Shown piece after piece: positions 48,303 to 57,739 of a DNA stretch of 64,000 bases. The notes under the pieces were generated by a model, which made no database searches, was not told where the DNA came from, and saw only the letters and a list, made by a program, of their open reading frames with translations. Numbering within the stretch: the first letter of the stretch is position 1; every line of letters begins with the position of its first letter. Origin of the DNA: Ectobius pallidus (lineage: Eukaryota > Arthropoda > Insecta > Blattodea > Ectobiidae); NCBI GenBank assembly GCA_964059195.1, contig CAXKWD010000005.1:43167825-43231824 (forward strand), given 5' to 3'. A program made the translations under genes and the position numbers.

Positions 48303-49647
48303 TTGGAAAGAACGGCGTTTTATTTTAGAAGAACACTTTTGCAGTGTCCTCTGAAAAAAATTACTTCCTATAGCAGATACAGTTCTCCGAAAATGGAAAC
48401 ATGTTATCGGAGGAGTGGCACTAGAGGCTCTTTGTCACTGCTCCACACATCGCACGCTAATCAAACAAGCACTAAGAATTGTGAGAGACTCCGATGGGAT
48501 GCGCGTTCAGCTCCTGATGTCATCTTTGATAGAACTGCTGTTTTGAAAAGTTCAGAATAAACTTTTCTCGCCAATTAAAACAACAAGAGGCGCTTCGTAG
48601 AATTTCTAAAAAATGAATTGCCAAAAGTTGGAATACAAGTGAAAAAGGCTGTTGAAGATGCAGATGTCTTGATTGTTAGCACTGTCATCTCAATGGTATC
48701 TCAATACGACACTGTCTTTGTAGTTGGGGAGGACATAGACCTTCTTATTTCCTCACTGCATTACCATCCCCTCATATAAAGAATACATATCTCCAAAAGT
48801 GCGGAAGAGACAAAGCTGCAGACATCTTCTATTCAAGCCAGTCATTTCGCCACAGCTTCTCCAACATGCTGCTGCTCATCCATGCTTTCAGTGGTTGTGA
48901 CACAACATCTGCAGTTTTTGGCCACGGGAAAAACCACTTGTGTTCGCTGATTTTGAAGCATCCTGAACTAGAAGAAGAGGCTAATGTATTTCTGAACCCT
49001 CAAGCTACATCAGGAGAAGTGGCTGAAGTGGGCCAACTTTATTTGGTTCACTTATATGGAGGAGACCCTGCTACACAAACACTTGACGAAATTCGGCACG
49101 GAATATTTTGTAAAAGCTGCAGGAAGAATGAAATTTAACTTAGCGAGGCTGCCCCAACCAGTGATGCGGCTCAACTTCATGCCATTCGAACATACCACCA
49201 TGTTGAGGCATGGCTCGGTGAATTCAAAGACCCTTTGAAGTGGGGCTGGGTGAACACTTTGTTTCCTCTTAATGCCAAGAAGGAGCCAGCTCCAGAATCA
49301 ATTCTGAAAAGTATTTCCTGTACCTGCAAGAAGGGGTGTTTAAACGCTTGTGGGTGTCGTAAAGCTGGATTAAAGTGCACAACCATATGCAAACATTGCA
49401 ATGGGCAGTCGTGTGAAAACATAGCCTACTAACAGTCCTGTCCTTCGACAGTGAGGATGACGACATTCCTGATGAGCCACTTAATTTGTTTTTGGATGAA
49501 GACGCTGAAGAGAACTTTATCAACACTGGCCAGATTGTGAACATCACGGACGAAATAGCAGACGCCAACTGCCCAGGTCCCTCTAAGTACCGAAGACTAT
49601 GGACAAACAAGTCATTCAATGCAATGTTTCACCAGAACTCCAGCTAA
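48303..49647 (+). pseudogene. Decayed gene: acidic nuclease-like motif plus CXC domain (unnamed invertebrate family)
   Basis: Parts in order: 48303-48560, an open stretch of unknown type; 48631-48779, with EDADVLIV followed by VVGEDIDLLIS, an acidic pattern like the PIN/FEN-1 nuclease fold; 48866-49138, with LLLIHAFSGCDTTSAVFGHG, a signature of this family; 49150-49240, a Trp/His-rich segment; 49235-49432, with a Cys-rich CXC module (49318-49414: CTCKKGC, ACGCRKAGLKC, ICKHCNGQSC) like the Tesmin/TSO1 DNA-binding domain; and an acidic tail in another frame to 49647. At least three frameshifts and two stops separate the parts. The family is known to me only as uncharacterised multi-copy proteins of arthropods and cnidarians. 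Nuclease activity is inference. Confidence 0.65.
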
Positions 49648-50098
49648 ATAAATCTTTTTGTATATAAACGAATGTTCTGTGCAGTTATTGCTCCTAACTT
49701 GTATGCACATGTAATTATTCAATCGTTGCTGTATATATATTTTTAAACCTCTGTATCTTGTGACCTGTAAGAGGTGGCATAAGTTTAAAGTACCCGACAA
49801 GTTGCAAATTACCTCTAGTTTAAGTTTCCATATGGAGTTTTACTATAGGTTTGGTCATTTAGAAGATAGCGAGGAAAAACTAGTTGAAAGTTCAGATTTT
49901 TTATTTTTTTGAAAAATGTTGCTGAAATTCAGAGAGCTGTATTTCCGAAACTATTCATGGTAGAAAACTAAATCTGATCTCAAACTGTAGCAAATTTAGT
50001 CTACTTTTAGGAGGGATAATAAAACATATTTGTCAGGTGCGTATTTTGGCAGATAATGGGCAAAAACAGAAATAAAATGGAAAATTTTGAAGTTTCTT

Positions 50099-50110
50099 CA
50101 AGATGGCGGC
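50099..50110 (+). promoter_or_regulatory. YY1/Pho-like motif in right arm
   Basis: Reads caagatggcggc, identical to the inverse at 47353-47364. Retained exactly in arms that have otherwise diverged. Confidence 0.35.
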
Positions 50111-50379
50111 TCCGGCGGCAAAAAAATTTGTTGGCAAAATATCATAAATTACTCTCAAAATCATCCCAGACATCATATAAAAAATTAGCTCTACCCTAAA
50201 TTTTGCATCCATTCTTGACAATTTGATTGGACTAATAATATTAAGATTAACACAAACAGAATTGACATTATTTTAAATTCAGGTTGTTCACTAAGTTGTT
50301 TGAATAAATTATTGCCACATTCACGGCTTAAAGACGCTCGATATTAATCGATACCAAAATTTCCTTCCTGGGTTCAGGA

Positions 50380-50580
50380 CTGGGTGTTGTGTTGTGTTGT
50401 GTCCATCCATTCCCATCCCGCGAGAGGCAATGGCAAATCTCCGCGGTATCACCCTTGCCTGAATCACCTCGGACGAGTCGTGGTCATCACCCCACTGCTT
50501 CGTCCCGGGTCTGGACCTGCCTTCGCGCAGAACACTCATACTCATCATCATCATCATATCACTGGTATAACGAAGTTCTG
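50380..50580. repeat. GC-rich dispersed repeat, unclassified
   Basis: A tgttgtgttgtgttgtg run and a GC-rich body (atcccgcgagaggcaatggc; tcgtcccgggtctggacctg) end in (atc)n. A comparable ccaaacaacacaacacaaca stretch lies at about 23656. Family not identified. Confidence 0.4.
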
Positions 50581-50767
50581 CATCTTAATGGAATTTCTAA
50601 TACACTTACTTTGATATCGCAGTTTATGGCAAATTACAAATTAGGTGACACCACAAACATGGGTTTATGAGTAAAATGGAGGGACTAATGTTGTTATTTA
50701 GGTAAACCTATTCAGGCCGTGAAGACCTTCAAGGTTCCAGGAGGTTAGAGTTACCAGAGGTTTAGAC

Positions 50768-50795
50768 GTTTTATTTATTTATTTATTTATTTAAT
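50768..50795. repeat. (TTTA)n microsatellite
   Basis: Seven tandem ttta units. Confidence 0.95.
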
Positions 50796-50875
50796 ACATT
50801 AATACTTATTGGCCCCTGCCCTGGATTCCTATCAGAGGCCTCTATTTGCTCCTCCTCCTCCTCCTCCTCCATCAT

Positions 50876-51449
50876 GGCGCTATCATCCCAGACGGGACAA
50901 GACCTACCACCCGACCGCTGCGTCATCTACCATAGGCATGTGGTCAGCATGCCGACACCCATGGCCACGGCCGTTAATGGTGGTTTCCATGACCGGAGCC
51001 GCCATTCTCTATCAAGTAGCTCCTCAATTTGAATCACGAGGCTCTTTTTTTTTTTTTGTGTGTGTGTGCCCACCCTTTCCCCCGGAGTGCCTAGCAATGA
51101 AGCCAAAAACTCCGGTCAAACAAAATTTTGGTGACCATTTGTGCTGTGTGTTCCTATAGTGCCCTTGTGTGCATCCATGTGGGATGATTGAGGTTATGTC
51201 GTTTTGGGCTGTGTGCTTGTACAAGTGTCTTTATTTTGAGTTAGTGTTTGCCTTGCGCTGATCGGCTTTTAGTGCTGTGTTGGGTAGTGTGCTGCGTGTG
51301 TTTATGTTAGGATCTAAGGGTGAATCACGAGGCTGAGTGCACCCCTGCCAGACATCCCTACCTCAGAAAAATTCGAAGAGGTAACGGGGATCGAACCCGG
51401 GCCGACCGATCTGTAGTCAGCGACGCTAACACAAGACCACACCGGCGGT
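50876..51449 (-). mobile_element. tRNA-derived SINE, family 1, split by a LINE
   Basis: The minus-strand head (tRNA-like boxes, cgggttcgatccccgtt) is at 51383-51449, with body to 50876. The SINE is interrupted at 51045-51320 by a LINE end flanked by a 14-bp duplication. The uninterrupted relative at 57439-57739 shows the original join. Confidence 0.88.
51045..51320 (-). mobile_element. LINE 3' UTR, 5'-truncated, 14-bp TSD
   Basis: The 14-mer tgaatcacgaggct is at 51031-51044 and 51321-51334. The element starts (3' end on the minus strand) with poly(T) and, read on the minus strand, ends gcactccgggggaaagggtg before its poly(A), matching the 3' end of the LINE at 7002-8530. Only untranslated sequence is present. 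Confidence 0.9.
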
Positions 51450-54400
51450 ACACCGGCAGTCCTCTAAATGCACTATACAATTTGTACTTATTAACCTATA
51501 ATTACGTAGGTTATCTACATTATTTATAACTTAATCTAAAGAATATATGCTTCCAACCTGTATATCTGGTTTATATAAACAAGCATAATATCAGAAATAG
51601 AACATGTAAGACCGCGCTTATTCATCAAGATAGTTATTTTAGAAAATCTTACTGTACATAATAACTTTTCCACTATTCCGGCTGAATATTCTCACCCTGC
51701 GGATTGAGAAGTTATCAATACCGGCGTTTTTTAGGCTATGCATAAACACGTTATTCGTATATTTATATTTGTGTAGGTTTGTACAAGATATTTAGCGTTG
51801 CGTCGTGTCGCATTGACTGCTTTGCGCTGTGCACGGTGGCCTTAAGCCGTGAAGGTTCAAGTTCAACATTGACACTTGAAGGTCCTTTCTAGGGTACTTT
51901 ATAACGGGAAATGAAATTTCGGCATGGAGGAGATAATGGTTTTTCTGTAGTATCCTTTCCCTTAATTGTGTAAGTTTCAATTAAATCACAAATTGCTATT
52001 AGAGTCTGTTCTATTGAACATAAGTAAACGCGTTTAATATTTAATTAGTGAGAAATGATCGCCTTAAATTATATTTTACTCTTTAATAATATTCTTATAT
52101 ACAAAATAGCCTAGTGAATAGAGAATAAAATGTATGCATCCAGAGCGGTTATATGAAACCCGGACGTTTAGTGTGACAATCCAGCACATAAACCGCTGCA
52201 CTAGCCGAGGATATTAACAGAAAACAACACCATGGCTTTAATGAATCGGAAGGGCTAATGAAAGCGGCGTGAGCAGCTGAATTTCGCAACGTGTGTAAAA
52301 TGCAGGTCAGCCTGTATGTCTACCAAGCTAGAAAAGAACCTGCGCAGAACGAAGCTGTGTTTGCTAGCCAGCAAGCTTGTACACCTATAGTTACCAATCC
52401 ACAGGATGAGATGATTCGTTCGGTAATCTGTTTAAGTGAAGAAGTTAAAAGGAAGTTTCTATCCTCTGCAAATTCGGAGAACCGGAAATTAGGAATCTAA
52501 CTGTAGTCTTATTATTAATGTACAACTACTTCACACCAGGGACCATTAGCCAACGGGATAAAGTTTTGTGAAATTATAATGTCCACCAGAGAATAAAATC
52601 TGAGAATAAGGTCTGTTGAAAAAAAAAAGGCATTGTAAACTGCTAAGGGAAAATTAAAAACTCATGTGCGTAAAATTATATCTCGAAAGATGATGTAAAT
52701 AAAAGCGAAACCACACTAGTACAAATATAAGAATCTTTGTAACAAAATGAGAACCCGCTGGCTGTGATATGTCATTTCAAGTTTTAGATTATGTTCAACC
52801 GTTTGTCCGTTAATGAAGTACACATTTGCGAGGATTCCGAATTATATCGCGAGTGAAGAGAAAGTTCAGATAAGTCTTTCTTTCATAAAATGAAGTTTCG
52901 AAATGCGGAGAAACTGCTAACAAAGATATACTGCCAATTTGCAGCTCTATTTTTACGCTCCGCAGGCGTCCCGAGACTCTTTTTCTGGAATTAATTCGTT
53001 TTTCATCTAATTTCTCGTTCTCTATTTTAAACTATTATAAAAGTTCAAGTACCAGAGTACAAAAAAATTAAGTCTCTTGTGATTGGATTTTGTATATAGG
53101 GAGAAAGATTTGTGTTTAGAACAGAGATGGGGAATAGACTTTTCCTGGAAGTCATTTGTTTTCCTGCCAATTAAAAGTTTCCCGTGAAGTCCTCACTTTC
53201 TTTTGTCTGTTCTTGTCACAGATGAAGGATCGCAGTTTAGCGAGTATAACCTCTACCTTGTGGCGGTATAACTGCTACGCTGCGAGAGATAATTAACTGA
53301 CTGTTTCCATAGTCACACTATGTAACTGTAGGAAGATAGTCGTATCTCAGTTCTTGGAAACGTGTTTATCCTCTGAGCTGGGAGCAATACGCTGTATGGA
53401 GTTATTTGAACCAGATGTGCATGGAACTGTATATGTTACAGCTTATCTTTGCTTTGTTTCTGTTCACGATTGGCAGTGGTTTTGGCATATTGTATGTCCA
53501 GGTATACAGTTTTCAAACGATATGCTCGGGTGAATTTGGAAATAGGATTCTCTGTAAATAAATTCGCAGGTTATTTGTTTTTTAACATTATTATTATTAC
53601 CTTATATTATAATTCTGTGAAGGCCTACACACACACACACACAATGAACATTTGAAAATTTGAGCTAAGCAAGCCAGTCCTACTCGCCAAGCTAAGCAAC
53701 GATACCAGCTGTTTACTCATAATAGCTTGGCCATAGCGCCTATGTCTTATCAGGCACACGCCTTTTGTTAACAAACATAAAAACTTGAACCCTGCACGAG
53801 TCACCTTCCACTCAGGATTCGGTCAGTATTTCAGCCACCTATAGTACACAAGTGCGTGAACAATAACATTAAAATCCTACACTAAACAGTCAAGCATTAA
53901 CGGTTGATATTTGCCATTTTGTACAGTGTGTAAGTTATTCAATAAACCACTGTATATTTATGTAAGTTACTGTGCCATCTGTTAACAGATATCCTGATAT
54001 ACAGTTCCACACACAGGATTCCCTTATTTCGTTTACGTTTGAACTTTATTTTCATTTTACTCCTTATTCTGTAAGTGTAGCAGGCTTGGCTGATAATTTC
54101 TTATCCAACTTTGAACTCAGTTTTCTATCTTTGATTATGAAGTTAACTTTTACTAAATACAGAATTTTTGGCTCTACGTACTAGCTAGCTACGCTTACAA
54201 AATAATTAAATATTTTTTGTTATTTCATTTTGAATGGTACCTGTTTTCAAGGGTCAGTTTTTAGGGCATGCCACTTCGGAAATTATAGTTTTTTCTCGAA
54301 CAGTAGGCCTATCAAAGTAGCATTAATTTTAGTATCAGAATAAGAGTGTTTTATATTGTAAATTTCAATTAAATAGTCATCCATTATATTTTTCTATAAA

Positions 54401-54593
54401 GTCAACTCATTATTTGTAAAAAAAAAAAAAAGAATTACAGAACTAATGGATAACTCATTGGTAATTAAAAAAAAATGTTTCATTGTCTACTATTTTAGGT
54501 CACGAATGCATTTTCTTTTTTGTATTTTTTCTCTCTATAATTTTATCATTAAATGCCTTGTCCTAACAATAACAGTGCATTTTGATCAATTGA
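51450..54593. other. No gene recognised
   Basis: Only an (AC)n microsatellite at 53627-53642 stands out. The short open frames show nothing recognisable. Confidence 0.45.
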
Positions 54594-54972
54594 TATGAGG
54601 GTCATTCAATAATTAAAGAGACAAATTGGTCTTGGGAAAAGACGGTTGGTAGTACAAGTTTGATATATTTAGGATTTTAAGTTGACATCACTGGGATGAG
54701 TTCTAATCAGCTGATGGATCAACATTGCTCTGTTTATAACCTCAAAATTAAGTTTAACTATGTTGGGTCTTCTTGAAAATTCCACATTGGTTGAACAACG
54801 TTCTGTGATTCGTTTTTTGATTGCTGAAGGTGAGAAACAAGCTAATATATACTCTAGAATGACTAAAGTGTATGGTGAAAGTTGTATGTACCGTGGAAAT
54901 TTTTAAAAGTGGGTAGAGCCAGTGGCGGATCGTGGGTGTAGGAACAGGGTGTTGCACTATTTTACGAAAATT

Positions 54973-55185
54973 ATAATTCCTTTATTGCAACCAATGGCCA
55001 TAGTATGATGAATAGAGCTCTGATGGAATATGTGGTAGGGGAAACAGAAGTACCCCGAGAAAACCTGCCCCGACCCCATTTTGTCCACCACAAATTCCAC
55101 ATGGATCCACCAAGATTCGATCCCGGGTCCCAGCGGTGGAAGGCGAGCAATCTAACCACTCAGTCATGGGGGGGGGGGGTTTACA
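54973..55185 (-). mobile_element. tRNA-derived SINE, family 2
   Basis: The minus-strand head is near 55125-55175 (tRNA-like 'ctgagtggttagattgctcg' and gggatcgaatcttgg), with a body shared with 16923-17045 (attgcaaccaatggccatag and cagaagtaccccgagaa). A poly(G) run at 55169-55179 interrupts the 5' end. It lies within the hAT element. Confidence 0.75.
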
Positions 55186-55659
55186 GGAATTAAATACATA
55201 ACCTGATAATATATAAATAGTCGCTTTGCTCTTCGGGGCTCTACCACCAAACTCCCAGTGTGGCTCTGCCTCTCTGTGTGGTTCTAAGAAAAAGTAACTG
55301 ACACTTTATCGAAGATACATTCATTGTATTTAGACTGCCGTAGCCCATAATAACTACTTAGCCATACTAAACCTTTAAAAAATATGCGGAACGACTTTAA
55401 GATTTTTCTGGGGTAAACGTTTAAAATTTAGAACATTCTGGAATTTTCTCGTAGGTTACACGCTAAAAGCTATAAGTCTGTCAAATTTCAGATTTCTAGC
55501 TCATGTGGAAGTGGGTCAACATTAATGCCTGTAAAAATTTTCGAAGTTTCTTTTTGGAGAGTAAAAAAATAAAATTTTGGACTTTTTGGAATTTTCCGTC
55601 TGTTGTAGGCTAAAAGCTGCCAAATTTCAAGTTTCTAGCTCATGGGTAAGTGGGTAAAT

Positions 55660-55815
55660 ATTAGGTTGGGTTCGTTCCCCGGTACTTAATCGATTTTTTC
55701 TGAAGTAGGGAGGTCTGGAATGGGATGTACTCAGCCTCCTGATACAAATTGAGGAGATACTTGATTGAGCAGTAGGATGTCGGATAGTAGGCCTAGTCCC
55801 TCTAGGGATGTAGAG
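55660..55815 (+). mobile_element. SINE family 1 fragment
   Basis: The sequence gggttcgttccccggtactt, then gaagtagggaggtctggaat and atgtactcagcctcctgat, is a diverged copy of the family-1 body. The 5' tRNA part is lost. It lies within the hAT element. Confidence 0.7.
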
Positions 55816-56692
55816 CCAGGGAGTTTAGTTTAGTGCCTAATAGATCGATGAAATTAGCAATATAGGTTTCGCCACAAAGTGACTACATTGGCAATTAGCA
55901 TCTCTGTGAGGGACTTCATAGTTCATAGCTCGCGCTCTTACTTGCTTGCACACAGCAGCCGACGCAACGTGCTCTAGCGGTGAAGACAAGAATCACGCCT
56001 TGTTCGCAGATTGAAAGCGACGCCCAAAACCTTTAAACCCCGGGAGTATTACCACGCAGTCAAGCATCTCGCACGCGCTCTTGCCCGCAGAATGAGGCAG
56101 GAAGTCGTTGCTTTCGGAGAGCGACGACCCCGCGCATTTAAATGTTTAAATGATTTAAAATTGTTAAATATCGCGTGAAGCGTGTTTATAGTTAATAAAA
56201 ACCTACCACAAGGACGATTTCGAATTAGTTTAATAGTAGGCATATACAGTACTATAATAAAAAAATCTAAATATTCTTTATATTAAACACTGGTCGTTGT
56301 GCAACACTGCAACATGATCAGAGGTCGCCACTGGGTAGAGCAGTTCAAAAGTGGTAGAGAATCAGTGAGTGACGAACACCGTTCTGGCCGGCCTGTTGAC
56401 GTTGCGATTTAGCACCCTCTGATTTCCATTTGTTTGGTCCACTGAAGGAGGCATTATGGGGGGAAGAAGTTCCAGGATAACGAGGATGTCAAGAAATTTG
56501 TGGAAAATTGGCTCAGACACCAAGACAAAGAGTTCTTTGAAGCCGGTATAAAAAAGCTAGTAACCCGTTGGGACAAGTGCATAAATGTTGATGGGGATTA
56601 TGTTGAAAAGTAGGAAAAGTCTTGTTTTGTAAAAATTAACGATATTTTTCTCCAGGTCAGTTTGTCTATTTAATTATTGAACGATCCTCGTA

Positions 56693-57438
56693 CATCTGAG
56701 TACTAAACGGAATGATGTCTCTTTTCCCTCTGCAGGACAGATTTTTCCTCTAAAGGCAATAAAACAGTATTTTGTTTATAAGATATTAGCTGTTAGCGTC
56801 TATGTATTAAGCAGAATGGTCTTATTTCTATATCTGCTTCAGTACAACGTTTCCTCTAAAGATATAAGCTATTTTGTTCATAAAGTTAACAGTTGATAGA
56901 GCTTACGTTGAGTGAAGGAAGTGGACTGCAGAATAATTACGACTGCAGTGCAGAGCTCAGAGAGCTGTCACAGTAAATCGACTGACTGGGTTTGGGGGTT
57001 TGCGGGTTTCTTGTCAGCTCTGTCAACATTCTCTTCCGCATGCAGGAAAGCGTCAACATATATTTCAATTTATCTTGCATCACTTATTTTCACCACTCCT
57101 TATTCCGTTTCTTATTTATTCAGATCACAAGCAGACTCAAAATGTTATGTCAGGGAAATGTGATTACAAGAGGCAAGGCTTTTCCATCAAAATTTCCCTT
57201 TCGAATGTCATCCATTGTACAGTTGTACAATGTAGAAGCTGTAAACCTATAAGGAGATACGTTTTATGTTGAAGGCATTCATTTACCTTACATGTTTTAG
57301 AAAATGCAATCCATTAACGTAATTATAATTTTTAATATACGCTAGAAGGGAAGTTTCAGTTTTTAAAACGCACTAAATAATTCACCAAATGCACAAATGA
57401 ACCATGCAAAAAAAAATATAAAAACTAAAAAAATCTTC
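56693..57438. other. No gene recognised
   Basis: Overlapping frames at 56912-57272 show no recognisable domain. Confidence 0.45.
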
Positions 57439-57739
57439 ACGGCGCTATCATCCTAGAAGAGACAAGGCCTACCACCCAACTGCTGCGTCATCTACCATAA
57501 GCAGACGGCACGATTGGGGGGCATGTGGTCAGCATGCCGACACCCACGGCCGTTAATTTTGATTTCCATGACCGGAGCCGCTAATTCTCTATCAGGTACC
57601 TCCTCAATTTGAATCACGAGGCTGAGTGCACCCCTACCAGACCTCCCTACCTCAGAAAAATCCGAGGAGGTATCGGGGATCGAACCCGGGCTAACGGATC
57701 TGTAGTCAGCGACGCTAATCACAAGACCACACCGGCGGT
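57439..57739 (-). mobile_element. tRNA-derived SINE, family 1, uninterrupted
   Basis: Near full-length and minus strand, with the head ending gaccgccggtgtggtc (inverse of 57724-57739) and a body with gtcggcatgctgaccacatg. It contains tgaatcacgaggctgagtgc at 57612, the empty-site version of the junction that the LINE split in the copy at 50876-51449. Confidence 0.9.

Larger units (their letters stand above)
47290..50174 (+). mobile_element. Long-inverted-repeat element carrying a nuclease-like/CXC gene
   Basis: Two arms of about 360 bp, 47290-47653 and 49813-50174, are inverted copies of each other. Examples: gatgtctgggctggttttga at the left and the inverse of tcaaaatcatcccagacatc at the right; ttcaactagtttttgctcgc at the left and gcgaggaaaaactagttgaa at the right. 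Between them lie a decayed R1-type LINE end (47850-48231) and a decayed gene (48303-49647) reading in the plus direction. The outer ends were placed where alignment stops; no target duplication was confirmed. The superfamily is unknown, and this is not a pattern of any element I can name. Confidence 0.75.
54920..56333. mobile_element. Non-autonomous hAT-like element inserted in the mariner, 8-bp TSD
   Basis: Terminal repeats are cagtggcg and cgccactg, with further inverted similarity up to the gttgcac/gtgcaac words. The octamer ggtagagc lies on both sides (54912-54919 and 56334-56341) and belongs to the interrupted mariner sequence, so removal restores it exactly. The 1,414-bp interior has SINE-derived parts (54973-55185, 55665-55815) but no transposase. 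Confidence 0.9.
54596..56690 (+). mobile_element. Mariner-like element, TA-flanked, disrupted by a hAT element
   Basis: The left end tgagggtcattcaataatta and the inverse of the right end (taattattgaacgatcctcg) match; both sides are flanked by TA (54594-54595, 56691-56692). The transposase is broken: before the insertion comes VEQRSVIRFLIAEGEKQA and VYGESCMYR (amino-terminal helix-turn-helix region, 54787-54905); after it, QFKSGRESVSDEHRSGRPVD, then directly PSDFHLFGPLKEAL-like sequence and WLRHQDKEFFEAGIKKLV, ending YVEK at 56613. The catalytic core between RPVD and the third Asp region is deleted, and stops are present. It cannot be active. Confidence 0.88.

Noticed and set aside
53627..53642. 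(AC)n tract as a regulatory feature
   Set aside because: An ordinary short microsatellite with no supporting context.
55788..55795. TAGGCCTA in the SINE fragment as a micro-insertion
   Set aside because: Related SINE copies already have taggcctt here, so this copy could arise by one substitution; it is counted but not used as evidence of insertion.
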